DNA of 12,927 nt from Chloroflexota bacterium (GCA_024223125.1 JAAEOP010000860.1:1-12927), one strand, 5' to 3'; numbered from the stretch's first letter, positions 1 to 7,655 are shown. Numbers and translations are program-made. Notes: generated from the sequence alone by a model not told the origin.

Positions 1-359
1 GCGGCATCACGGCCACCCCAGACAACCCCAAAATGGCAAAAACGGCGTTGGGCGCTGACAGCGGCATGGGTTGGAGTTATAGCAAGAATGGGTGGGATAC
101 GGCCGTTGCTCTGCAAAAACAAGGCTGCCAACTTTGGGCATTAGAAGACACCTCCCAGGCACAACCCCTCTTTACAACTCCCATACCATCCCCCCAATGC
201 CCTCTGGTCCTCATCATCGGCAATGAAAAAGCGGGCGTAGACCCGGCCATCCTTACCCTCTGTGACCAAGTTGTCTCCCTGCCCATGCTCGGCATCAAAG
301 AATCCCTTAATGTCGCCATAGCCCTGGGCATCGTCGTCTATCATCTTCAATTTGGATAA
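1..359 (+). CDS. SpoU/TrmH-family RNA 2'-O-methyltransferase, C-terminal part
   Basis: This is the 3' end of a gene that begins before the window. The frame is open from base 3 and reads GITATPDNPKMAKTALGAD before the in-frame ATG at 33, so that ATG is internal. SpoU-family enzymes transfer a methyl group from S-adenosylmethionine to a ribose 2'-OH in tRNA or rRNA, using a knotted SPOUT fold. Two of the three family motifs are visible: motif 2 (LIIGNEKAGVD, near 219-242) and motif 3 (LPMLGIKESLNVAIALGI, near 277-330), which form the cofactor pocket and knot. The segment KTALGAD followed by W is also typical of the TrmH branch. The stop is TAA at 357-359. The substrate-recognition part is outside the window, so the target RNA cannot be named. 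Family assignment is strong; subfamily is open. Confidence 0.85.
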   Translation, partial: GITATPDNPKMAKTALGADSGMGWSYSKNGWDTAVALQKQGCQLWALEDTSQAQPLFTTPIPSPQCPLVLIIGNEKAGVDPAILTLCDQVVSLPMLGIKESLNVAIALGIVVYHLQFG

Positions 360-362
360 CGA

Positions 363-451
363 ATCGGGATAGGAGGGGAGGTTAGTCCCCTTCCTCCCAC
401 ACCACCGGACATGCGGGTCCGCATCCGGCAGTTCGGTCAAGTATGGCGTAC
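363..451 (-). mobile_element. Relic of a group II intron 3' end (domains 5 and 6)
   Basis: Read on the minus strand, this 89-base stretch has the layout of a group II intron terminus. A stem with arms CCGGA/TCCGG and TGCGG/CCGCA is interrupted by a two-base TG bulge on its 3' side (about 401-432), as in domain 5, though the usual GAAA loop is shortened. A second stem, GGGGA/TCCCC (about 371-396), carries an unpaired A eight bases from a final CCCGAT end, as expected for the domain 6 branch-point adenosine and intron 3' end. The first bases after the terminator T-run read GTACG, near the usual GTGYG intron start. No reverse transcriptase or domains 1-4 are present, so it can only be a deletion relic. 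Insertion directly behind a terminator hairpin is the known habit of bacterial class C introns. The call rests on structure and recall of typical intron ends. Confidence 0.5.
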
Positions 452-455
452 AAAA

Positions 456-490
456 GAAAAGCCCCTGGACATCTCATCCAGCGGCTTTTC
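456..490 (-). terminator. Rho-independent terminator of the 158-residue protein gene
   Basis: The arms GAAAAGCC and CTGGA pair with TCCAG and GGCTTTTC around a seven-base loop, with a single C/C mismatch, giving a 13-pair stem. On the minus strand the stem runs into CTTTTCTTTTG, the expected U-rich tract, about 50 bases after the stop codon at 541. On the plus strand the tail is only TAATTT, so termination of the upstream methyltransferase gene is possible but weaker. Confidence 0.8.
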
Positions 491-540
491 TAATTTACCG
501 TAATTCGTTTGTTCCCTAATTTGTTGTAATCAGCTGCAAA

Positions 541-1017
541 TTATTCCTCGGCCGATTCAGATGTTTCTGCATCTGGGGTCGGTTTTTCTGGCGGCGTAAA
601 TTTGGTCGCCAAACTGCCCAATTCTTCGCTCAACCATTGCAAGCTGTTGGCAAAACCAACCCGTGCCTTTTGCCCCGTTTCACTGGACTGCACCTTATCT
701 GCTACCTGTGACGCTTCCGTTTTAACTTTGGCCGTCGTATCACTTTCACGCACATCCTGAAACGCTTTATCAATCTCATCCGCAAAAGAACGCATCCCTT
801 CACGGACTTCCTTTTCAAACTGCTGCCGCTCTTCGCTGTTCCAGGCCGACTGCAAAGTATCTACCATTTGTCGGCCGAGGTTACGCAGTTCGCCTGTCAC
901 ATCTACAGACCCCGTTTCCGAAACGTCAACTTTCATGACCTCTTCTTCTACCGGAACTTCCACTTTCAATCGTTCTTCCGCTTTCAAATCATCCACATTG
1001 GGGGTTTCATCACTCAT
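541..1017 (-). CDS. Acidic, helix-rich 158-residue protein of unknown function
   Basis: I do not recognise a characterised family. The protein is highly charged. It has an acidic, probably disordered head (residues 1-40, rich in E, D and V) and a long amphipathic helical middle (about 42-130), with heptad-like stretches such as LRNLGRQMVDTLQSAW and FEKEVREGMRSFADEIDKAF. The tail is proline- and glutamate-rich and ends SESAEE. No signal peptide, membrane segment or cysteine is visible, so it is probably cytoplasmic and perhaps oligomeric through helix packing. The ATG at 1015-1017 is supported by AGGAG at 1026-1030, eight bases upstream. The gene stands alone: its own terminator follows at 456-490 and a truncated gene on the other strand lies upstream. 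I am confident it is a real gene because of the ribosome-binding site, terminator and biased composition, but not of any function. Confidence 0.75.
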   Translation of the reverse strand: MSDETPNVDDLKAEERLKVEVPVEEEVMKVDVSETGSVDVTGELRNLGRQMVDTLQSAWNSEERQQFEKEVREGMRSFADEIDKAFQDVRESDTTAKVKTEASQVADKVQSSETGQKARVGFANSLQWLSEELGSLATKFTPPEKPTPDAETSESAEE

Positions 1018-1104
1018 GTTGTCAACTCCTTAAAAATTATTATTGTTTGTACTCATATGCAGTTACCACAGTGTATACCATCAGTACGCTATCTGAAAGA
1101 TTGA

Positions 1105-1305
1105 GTTGCAATTAATGACTACAACTTTCTAGCTGTCGGCGTCACCACCAGAATGCCATCTCACGAAGCGGCCGAACTGATAGAAGTCCACCACAAATCC
1201 CTGGCCGAAGCCCTTCACATGGCCCACATGGGTCAGATTACCGACGCCCCCACCGTGCAAGCCCTCCTCCTCTGCGAACCCCGCTTCAAAGATTACGTTC
1301 CGTAA
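1105..1305 (+). pseudogene. 5'-truncated NUDIX hydrolase remnant (ADP-ribose pyrophosphatase type)
   Basis: The frame is open from just after a TGA at 1102-1104 to TAA at 1303-1305. It reads NDYNFLAVGVT, then AAELIEVHHKSLAEALHMAH, then GQITDAPTVQALLLCEP. This matches the C-terminal third of NUDIX hydrolases of the ADP-ribose pyrophosphatase type, where an IEV strand is followed by a helix and an ITDAPT/ALLL helix. The catalytic NUDIX box, which should lie upstream, is missing, and no suitable start codon or ribosome-binding site precedes the fragment. It cannot hydrolyse nucleoside diphosphate derivatives and is best read as the leftover of a deletion, perhaps linked to arrival or expansion of the divergent 158-residue gene. 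A host-like CGGCCG motif at 1169 suggests that the remnant is native rather than imported. Confidence 0.65.
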
Positions 1306-1329
1306 ATCGGACATCCCTGTCCGATTTAC
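1302..1329. repeat. Perfect 12-bp hairpin after the NUDIX remnant
   Basis: The arms GTAAATCGGACA (1302-1313) and TGTCCGATTTAC (1318-1329) are perfectly complementary around the loop TCCC. The left arm contains the stop codon of the NUDIX remnant. No run of T follows on either strand, so it is not a classical intrinsic terminator, although it could still stop or protect transcripts. A related, weaker palindrome with the same AAATCG and CGATTTAC arms occurs at 6401-6436, which suggests a small dispersed element. The remaining 86 bases to the next gene contain no gene I can support. A minus-strand frame ending LLEVDLDDSKLAES just beyond the cyclase stop may be a coding scrap. Confidence 0.7.
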
Positions 1330-1415
1330 AGGGTAGACATACTATGATTCGGCCAATTTTGAGTCGTCCAAATCTACTTCAAGCAGGAAGGTTTGCAACT
1401 TGCATACTCTCCTAT

Positions 1416-4400
1416 TCAATTACCAGCGGCTGCCTGCATAATGGCCTGATGTTCCGGTAAAGCCAGATACATCTGCCGACTCTCATCATCATAAATGTTG
1501 TTGGCGCGTGTTTGGAGTAAATTAACGCCAGCTTGCAACACGGCCGCAGCCCGATCATCATCCAACCACCGCAAAGCGCGGTAGCAACGCAGGTACAGTA
1601 ACAACGGCTCATCCGTACCATGCAGGTTGCCCTGTTGTAGATGAGCGACAATTGTGCCTGTTAATGACCGTGCCCCTCCCTCTCGATCACCCTGGTGCAT
1701 CGCCACAACCAGTAAACCAGCCAGAGCCTCTTGAGCCATATTTTCGTTACCAATGTCCCCACAAATAGCAACACTCTTTTCAAATGCCACCACCGCGCCT
1801 TTCCAATCTTCCAGTTCAACCAACGCCTGACCGGCATTCTTCCAGGCCAACATTTCCTCCGGCCGTAGCCCCAATTTTTGCGTGATCTGCAACGCTTCCT
1901 GGCTCAATTGGTACGCTTTGGCAAACTCACCCATTTTCCGCTGCAGCAGCGCCAGATAAACCAACACCTCCGCTTCACCCTGAACATTATTTGTCTCCCG
2001 ATATTGGGTCAACGCCAATTCATAATAAGTTTGAGCTGTAGCAAAGTTACCTTCATATAAAGCAATCGTGCCCAGGTTTAACAGCGCCAGATACTCGCCA
2101 TACCTATCTGACACTTCGCGGCGCAGACGCAGCGATTGTTTCTGATATATTTGCGCCTGAGAAAACTCTCCTTTGTGGGCGGCTACCAATCCTAAATTAC
2201 CCAGCACAAAACTCTCGTTCCGCCGGTCGCCAATGGCCTGCATGATTCGGAGCGCCCGTTCGTAGTAGTGTTGGGCTGTATCATAATCAGTTTGAGACAA
2301 GGACACGACGCCTAAATTATTCAACAGAATGCTTTCACCCCGTTTGTCTCCGGCAGCGCTTTTCAACTGTCTGGCCTGTTCATAACGGCCGTTAGCCTCC
2401 TCATACGCCCCTTGCGACCAAGCCACATTACCTAAATTCATTAAGCAGTCCGCCTCCAGGTCTGACAGGTTGTTTTTTTGAGCCAATGTATGGGCATGTT
2501 GCAAACAGCGGCGGGCAAAATCGTAATCTGCCTGTCGGAACAGCGCCCGTCCCCATTGCAAATAAGCAGCCGCTTCCCTTTCTATTTGGCGGGCAACACG
2601 AGACATAGCCAACGCTTGCTGGGCGGCCGCAGCTGCCGCCTGATAATCCCCAGTCACTTCAGCATAACGTGCCTGGCGCAAAGCCACTTCCGCTTCTTTA
2701 CCAGCATCCATAAGCTTCCGGGATAGACGGGACAACGCCTGCAAATCCTGGTTTTGCCGTTCTCGTTCCCCCTGTAAATCCAACAATTGCTCACGGTGAA
2801 GGAGCAAAGTGAAGCAGCTTGTATAATCATTGTCCGGCGTTAGAGCTAGGGCGCGGCTGAAGTAACCGGCCGCTTCTTCATTGGCAAAACGGGCGACGGC
2901 CGTTTCCCCCGCCCGCTGCAAATATTCCCTTTTTTTAGGAATGTTTTCACTCCGTTCATAATGGTAGGCCAGCAAATCCACATATTGATTGTGGTCAAGC
3001 GCTTCCAGAAATTGGGCTAATTGTTCATGCAGCACAGCGCGAGTGGCATAAGGTAAGCTCTCATACGTCACTTCCTGGGTGACAATATGTTTGAACATAT
3101 AAACCAGTTCCGGCTCTGGTTGGTCTACCGGAGTGAGATCGAGGCTGACTAATTCTTCCAAAATAAGCTTGATATGTTCAGGGTGGCCCAACGCCGGATA
3201 ATAGCCCCGCAGCCAGCTAAAGCGGAAAAGACGGCCGATGATACTGGCAATCTTGAGCGTTAATTTTTGCTGCTCATTAAGCTGATCGATCCGGCTGAGA
3301 ATGAGGCTGTGCAAACTGCTGGGCAACTCTAAATCAGATAATGCGTCGGGATTGCTGAAATCTAATTGGCGATCATGCAAAAAGTTGACCAACTCTTCTA
3401 CATAAAAAGGATTTCCCTGGGCGCGGGCAATAATTTGTTTAATGAGTGAGCCAGGAATGCGGCCGTTGTGAGCTTGAAATAAATGCTGTAAACGGGTGCG
3501 GGCCAATGTTTCGGTGTTGGTGGCAGAAAGTTCGGTGAGGGGAACGGCCGTGAAATGCCCCAACGCCTCTAAGCGCGGTTTTTGCAAACGCACCATTTCA
3601 GGCGGCCGGTACGCCAAAATCAAACACACCGGTAAGCCAACCACACGCCGGGCAATATTTTCCAACAAATCATGGGAAGCGGGACCAATCCAGTGTAAAT
3701 CCTCAATTACAAAAACAAGGGCTGATCCGGCCGTCTGGGCACGTCTGGCTTTGGCCTCAAGGCAATCTATCAGCAAAGCTTCCAGCGCCGAGCGGCGGGA
3801 TTGGGGTTCAAGCGTCTGCGTAAATTCATTTTCAGGAATAGGCAATCCCAACATAGCCCCCAATAGTGGCAGCCCATTTAGACGCTCAGGCGCCAACCGC
3901 TCAATTTCAGCCACTAACTGTTGTGCTTGTGCAGAGGATGGGTCTGAACTGTCCAGGTTAAAAAAGCGGTACCAAATGGGCAGCCACACCAAATAGGGAA
4001 TATTTGAACCGTATGATTGACATTCGCCGCTGTAGTTGTACAGGTTTCGTGCCCGCACCAGTTTTATAACCTCGGCTACCATACGAGATTTACCCAGTCC
4101 CGCTTCGGCCGTTATGCCAATGACCTGTCCTCGGCCGTCCAGCACATCATCCAAATGCTGGCGAATCAATTGTAACTCTTCAACACGGCCGACCATCGGC
4201 AAGGGATAAATGGGTTCTTGCAAAAAGCCAGTTTGCGGCCGTATGCGCCGGTTCAGGCTGTAGATGGGGATCAGGCCGCTTTTACCCTTTAGGGAGACGG
4301 CAGGCATCGCTTTCAGGTAAAAGTTGCGCTGTAATAGTTTATGCAGCGGTTGGCTGACCAATGTCTGCCCCGGCCCAGCCTGGCTCATCAGCCGCGCTGC

Positions 4401-5534
4401 CAAATTGACATGATCTCCCAGAACGCCATATGTGCGACGGCTGGCTGCGCCGTAAGAACCGGCCCGCATAATGCCCCGGCTGATTCCAATTTGCATGGGT
4501 GGAATTTTCAATTGCTCGGCCAAATTGTGCAGTTCCAAAGCGGCCGCAGCTGCCCGGTGAGCATCATCTTCATGGGCAATGGGGGCGCCAAAAGAAGCAT
4601 AAATGTAGCTACCTTTATCGCCGATGGTTAACTGGAGCAGCGTTCCCTCATAACGGGCTACTGTTTGTTGTGTTTGCTGCACAAGATGGTTCAGATGATT
4701 GGCTACGGCCGTGTCCCCTTCATAATTCAAGCCGGTAAAACGCATAAATAAAGCTACCGCCGGGCGCAGTTCGGTCAAAAACTGGCCTTGCCCAATTTGT
4801 TCACGCTCATAAACACTGTTGTGCAGCCATTGATGGGTTTGCTCTGGGGATAATGAGTGCGGGGGTAAAGTGGGGCGCTGTTGGGGAGCAACGACCGTGT
4901 CCACATCCCGTATGACTGCAAAAGATGTATCTTGTTCATCCTGCCGCCAGACCATGATGGTGACACAGCTGTTGAGGACAGTCACCGTCGCTTCATCAGC
5001 CAATATTTCCCCAGGCTGGGCTAGATTTTCCGCCTGAGCCAGACGATCAATTGTGTTTCCGGCCAGGACATCAATCAGTTGAATATCGGGGTCGCCTACC
5101 AGAAAACGATGGGCTGGGCCGGTGGTAACGACCGCTTTCATTTCTAGTTGTACGGCCGTGCCGTCCGGCAGCGCCAGATGCTTAAAAGCAGCCATCACCG
5201 TCTGCATCGCCAGCGCCGTCGCCAAAGCATGAGCCGAGGCGGGGCCATTCTGGTCATCAAACCAACAAGTAATGGCATCCCCAGCAAAACCAATAACGCT
5301 GCCACCAAAATAATGTACCTGGGCAATCAATTCATCATACACTTCATTCAGATGATGGGACAATTCTTCAGCCCCACGACGGACGCCCAACAGCTTTGCC
5401 AAACGTTCGGTCAGAGGTGTAAAACCAGAAATGTCGGCAAACAGGGCAGCGCCACTGGTCTGGTTAGGCAACAACTCTTGCCGGGCAAGAGCTTGACGAC
5501 GATCTTCAGGGATGTAAGCAGTAAAATCCATCAT
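1416..5534 (-). CDS. Soluble-adenylyl-cyclase-like protein: two class III cyclase domains, STAND/AAA ATPase, TPR array
   Basis: This is a cytoplasmic signalling protein of about 1372 residues with the architecture of ADCY10-type soluble adenylyl cyclases. Cyclase domain 1 (about 27-210) has FADISGFT with metal ligand D34, and FAGDA with D86. Cyclase domain 2 (about 253-430) lacks the first metal aspartate (FMRFTG) but keeps IGDKG (D306) and GDHVNLAARL with N377 and R381. The two halves therefore look complementary. An ATPase of STAND type follows, with Walker A AEAGLGKS (K482; the usual first Gly is Ala) and Walker B VFVIEDLHW (E611, D612). TPR-like repeats fill about 860-1340. The frame opens at a TTG at 5568-5570, but paired ATGs at 5532-5534 and 5529-5531 fit better; AGG at 5537-5539 is best spaced for the second. 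The adenine-specifying lysine before the second metal Asp is G in domain 1 and Q in domain 2, so cAMP synthesis is not assured. Confidence 0.85.
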   Translation of the reverse strand: MMDFTAYIPEDRRQALARQELLPNQTSGAALFADISGFTPLTERLAKLLGVRRGAEELSHHLNEVYDELIAQVHYFGGSVIGFAGDAITCWFDDQNGPASAHALATALAMQTVMAAFKHLALPDGTAVQLEMKAVVTTGPAHRFLVGDPDIQLIDVLAGNTIDRLAQAENLAQPGEILADEATVTVLNSCVTIMVWRQDEQDTSFAVIRDVDTVVAPQQRPTLPPHSLSPEQTHQWLHNSVYEREQIGQGQFLTELRPAVALFMRFTGLNYEGDTAVANHLNHLVQQTQQTVARYEGTLLQLTIGDKGSYIYASFGAPIAHEDDAHRAAAAALELHNLAEQLKIPPMQIGISRGIMRAGSYGAASRRTYGVLGDHVNLAARLMSQAGPGQTLVSQPLHKLLQRNFYLKAMPAVSLKGKSGLIPIYSLNRRIRPQTGFLQEPIYPLPMVGRVEELQLIRQHLDDVLDGRGQVIGITAEAGLGKSRMVAEVIKLVRARNLYNYSGECQSYGSNIPYLVWLPIWYRFFNLDSSDPSSAQAQQLVAEIERLAPERLNGLPLLGAMLGLPIPENEFTQTLEPQSRRSALEALLIDCLEAKARRAQTAGSALVFVIEDLHWIGPASHDLLENIARRVVGLPVCLILAYRPPEMVRLQKPRLEALGHFTAVPLTELSATNTETLARTRLQHLFQAHNGRIPGSLIKQIIARAQGNPFYVEELVNFLHDRQLDFSNPDALSDLELPSSLHSLILSRIDQLNEQQKLTLKIASIIGRLFRFSWLRGYYPALGHPEHIKLILEELVSLDLTPVDQPEPELVYMFKHIVTQEVTYESLPYATRAVLHEQLAQFLEALDHNQYVDLLAYHYERSENIPKKREYLQRAGETAVARFANEEAAGYFSRALALTPDNDYTSCFTLLLHREQLLDLQGERERQNQDLQALSRLSRKLMDAGKEAEVALRQARYAEVTGDYQAAAAAAQQALAMSRVARQIEREAAAYLQWGRALFRQADYDFARRCLQHAHTLAQKNNLSDLEADCLMNLGNVAWSQGAYEEANGRYEQARQLKSAAGDKRGESILLNNLGVVSLSQTDYDTAQHYYERALRIMQAIGDRRNESFVLGNLGLVAAHKGEFSQAQIYQKQSLRLRREVSDRYGEYLALLNLGTIALYEGNFATAQTYYELALTQYRETNNVQGEAEVLVYLALLQRKMGEFAKAYQLSQEALQITQKLGLRPEEMLAWKNAGQALVELEDWKGAVVAFEKSVAICGDIGNENMAQEALAGLLVVAMHQGDREGGARSLTGTIVAHLQQGNLHGTDEPLLLYLRCYRALRWLDDDRAAAVLQAGVNLLQTRANNIYDDESRQMYLALPEHQAIMQAAAGN

Positions 5535-5603
5535 TACCTGATTTGTACTGCAAGAACGGGACAAATACAAGTTGCCGACCGTCTAGCAAAGTCATACACT
5601 AGT

Positions 5604-5667
5604 ATCAGTTTTCAGTATACAGTTATCAGTGGAGACTACCTCTGGCAAGCGTCTACTGAAAACTGAT
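5604..5667. repeat. Intergenic palindromic element between divergent genes
   Basis: A perfect 14-bp inverted repeat, ATCAGTTTTCAGTA (5604-5617) and TACTGAAAACTGAT (5654-5667), encloses a 36-base spacer containing GTGGAGACTACC. It occupies most of the gap between the divergent cyclase gene and the Fe-S protein gene, so any promoters for these genes must lie in or around it. It could be a REP/MITE-like repeat or a regulator site; the size and spacer suggest a repeat. The palindrome at 9124-9189 has the same geometry. Confidence 0.65.
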
Positions 5668-5685
5668 TACCGGTATAAACATTCC

Positions 5686-6483
5686 ATGGAACATACGCGC
5701 TTAAACGAGGGAATTGAATTCTTAGCTGCGGCCGGTTTGAATTTGGCAGCATTGTTGGATGTTTCAGCCATGTCTCATCACTTATGCCAACAATTAACGG
5801 CCGCCAATATCCCCATCCACAACTATGCCACTTTGTTGCTGGTGGGGCACGGCGGACGCCGATTATGGACACAATTGCAGAAAGTTGGCCTGCATGGCCC
5901 AAACCCGATTGATGAGTACAGCCTCACCCTCACCCGCCGTTTCATCGCCGACTATTTAGAAGAACCGGACTATTTACAACTTTACCCAGACGTCCCATTT
6001 CAACCCCCTTTATCTCAATTGGGTGAAGTTACTGGCTGGAGTTACCCTTCACCCATCGGGCTAGGAATTCATCCCCAATTTGGTTTGTGGTTTGCTTATC
6101 GTACCGCCTTTCTATTAAAAGGAAGGCAATCTGTTATAAAATCGGAAGCGGCCGTTTCTCCTTGCGATACCTGCCTGGAAAAACCTTGTATCACAAGCTG
6201 CCCCGCAGACGCCGTACAACCAACCCAGTTTGACATATTTGCCTGCGCCGATTACCGCATCACCGCACAATCAGCCTGCGCTGATCGCTGTCTGGCGCGG
6301 CTGGCCTGCCCGGTGGCCCCGCATCATCGCTACACCATAGAGCAAATTCAATATCATTACCACCTTTCCCTGACGACTATTAAACAATATTCTGTAGGAC
6401 AATTTGGCAAATCGTCCCGGTGCGATTTACAAAATTGCGCTACAAAGAACGATGCCCAATACCGAGAGAGAAAATCTATATGA
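5686..6483 (+). CDS. 4Fe-4S protein with epoxyqueuosine-reductase-like cysteine motifs
   Basis: This is a 265-residue soluble protein. The first cysteine set, C160-x2-C163-x4-C168-x3-C172-P, is a ferredoxin-type 4Fe-4S motif (PCDTCLEKPCITSCPADAV). A second set, C187, C198, C202 and C208-P, lies in a region ending CPVAPHHRY, followed by a histidine-rich helix. The double set and the CPADAV context recall the C-terminal part of QueG-like proteins and their short relatives, but the cobalamin-binding part of QueG is not evident, so queuosine synthesis should not be assumed. An electron-transfer or reductase role is the cautious reading. The ATG at 5686 begins the conserved-looking sequence but has no clear ribosome-binding site; the frame is open upstream through the palindrome. 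The last 30 or so residues come from a palindromic repeat (6401-6436) and look like an added tail. The stop overlaps the next start. Confidence 0.65.
   Translation: MEHTRLNEGIEFLAAAGLNLAALLDVSAMSHHLCQQLTAANIPIHNYATLLLVGHGGRRLWTQLQKVGLHGPNPIDEYSLTLTRRFIADYLEEPDYLQLYPDVPFQPPLSQLGEVTGWSYPSPIGLGIHPQFGLWFAYRTAFLLKGRQSVIKSEAAVSPCDTCLEKPCITSCPADAVQPTQFDIFACADYRITAQSACADRCLARLACPVAPHHRYTIEQIQYHYHLSLTTIKQYSVGQFGKSSRCDLQNCATKNDAQYRERKSI
6401..6436. repeat. Imperfect palindrome inside the 3' end of the Fe-S gene
   Basis: The core arms AAATCG (6409-6414) and CGATTT (6423-6428) are flanked by AATTT (6401-6405) and AAATT (6432-6436), giving a 36-base interrupted stem. The core repeats the AAATCG/CGATTTAC arms of the hairpin at 1302-1329, and both loops contain TCCC. 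It lies in the last codons of the Fe-S gene, where the protein stops resembling its family, so it probably inserted there and extended the frame. Confidence 0.5.
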
Positions 6484-7637
6484 TTCACATTGACAGAGAT
6501 TATCTGCAAACAGCTTTGCAAGAACTGGTTCAGATCGACTCCACCAATCCGTCACTGTCATCTGACGGGGCGGGTGAGACGGAGATTGCGGCTTATGTAG
6601 CCAAAGCGTTACAAACGGCCGGTTTAGATGTTTCCGCCTGGGAGATTGAACCGGGACGGTGGAATGTGGTGGGCAAACTGGCCGGGTCGGGACGCGGCCG
6701 TTCCCTGCTTTGGAATGCCCATATGGATACAGTTGGCGTTGACGGGATGGATAAACCATTTTCGGGGGCTGTGCGCGACGGCCGGCTCTACGGCCGTGGC
6801 AGTTACGATATGAAAGGCAGTCTGGCAGCCATGATGGCGGCTGCTAAAGCATTGGTTGATGGGGGTGTACAGTTGGGGGGCGATCTGCTACTGACAGCCG
6901 TGGCCGACGAAGAACACAGCAGCATCGGCTCTGATAATTTGGTGGTGCGGGGGATTACTGCCGACGCAGCCATCGTCACCGAACCGACAGATTTAGCCAT
7001 TTGCCGCGCCCATCGCGGCTTTATCTGGTATGACGTAGACACCTATGGTCGGGCAGCTCACGGCAGCCGCTATATGGAAGGGATAGACGCCAATATGCGG
7101 ATGGGTCGTTTTTTGGCCGAATTGGATAAGCTAGAACAAGACCTGCGCCAACGCGATCCTCATCCCCTGGTAAAAGTCCCTTCCCTACACGCCAGTAAAA
7201 TTCAAGGGGGCAAAGAGATTAGTATTTATGCCGCCCATTGTCACTTGCAAATTGAGCGGCGCACAGTTCCTGGTGAAACGGAAATGCAGGCGACGGCCGA
7301 ATTACAAACAATACTTGATCGTCTGGCGGCCGCCGACCCCACCTTTAAGGCCACTGTTAAACCAACGTTTAGCCGGGAACCATTTACGATTCCGGCCGCA
7401 GCAGCTATTGTGCACAGTTTGGAAACGGCCGTGATCAACCATCTAGGACAGCCCCCTGAACATATTGGGCAGACGTTTTGGACGGATGCCGCTATTTTTG
7501 CGGCCGCGGGTATGGAGACGGTACTAATCGGCCCCATCGGGCATGGGCTGCACAGCGCTGAAGAGTGGGTAGATGTGCAGTCGGTGGTGGAATTAGCGGC
7601 AATTTTGGCGGATACGGCCGTGCAGTTTTGTGGTTAG
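6480..7637 (+). CDS. M20-family metallo-hydrolase (ArgE/DapE/carboxypeptidase-like)
   Basis: This is a 385-residue zinc-dependent amidohydrolase of peptidase family M20, which removes N-acyl groups from amino acids or cleaves small peptides in the cytoplasm. The whole di-zinc site is visible: H81 and D83 in HMDTV, bridging D110 in YDMKGS, catalytic E144 and ligand E145 in DEEH, E168 in TEPT, and H358 in GHGLHSAEEW. The dimerisation domain (about 180-290) begins near AHRGFIWYDVDTYGRAAHGS, and length and domain order are normal. The ATG at 6480 overlaps the upstream TGA as ATGA, with GAGAGAG at 6464-6470 as a modest ribosome-binding site; the frame is open earlier, but those residues derive from the repeat region. 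Tight linkage implies co-translation with the Fe-S gene. Several family members, including acetylornithine deacetylase and succinyl-diaminopimelate desuccinylase, share these motifs, so the substrate is unresolved. CGGCCG motifs are dense here. Confidence 0.9.
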   Translation: MIHIDRDYLQTALQELVQIDSTNPSLSSDGAGETEIAAYVAKALQTAGLDVSAWEIEPGRWNVVGKLAGSGRGRSLLWNAHMDTVGVDGMDKPFSGAVRDGRLYGRGSYDMKGSLAAMMAAAKALVDGGVQLGGDLLLTAVADEEHSSIGSDNLVVRGITADAAIVTEPTDLAICRAHRGFIWYDVDTYGRAAHGSRYMEGIDANMRMGRFLAELDKLEQDLRQRDPHPLVKVPSLHASKIQGGKEISIYAAHCHLQIERRTVPGETEMQATAELQTILDRLAAADPTFKATVKPTFSREPFTIPAAAAIVHSLETAVINHLGQPPEHIGQTFWTDAAIFAAAGMETVLIGPIGHGLHSAEEWVDVQSVVELAAILADTAVQFCG

Positions 7638-7655
7638 AGATTGGAGACATACAAG

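Noticed and set aside
1031..1100. Promoter of the 158-residue gene on the minus strand
   Set aside because: TATACA-like boxes are present, but no -35 box at proper spacing is convincing enough to call.
1129..1314. Minus-strand 61-codon open frame
   Set aside because: It is antisense to the NUDIX remnant, whose plus-strand translation matches a known family.
1342..1404. Small minus-strand gene ending LLEVDLDDSKLAES just after the cyclase stop
   Set aside because: There is an AGGAG-like site, but the start is ambiguous and the product would be only about 18 residues; it is more likely a coding scrap or chance.
3496..3996. Plus-strand open frame of 166 codons inside the cyclase/ATPase gene
   Set aside because: It is antisense to the ATPase domain, has no ribosome-binding site and no recognisable motif, and the minus-strand frame carries clear Walker motifs.
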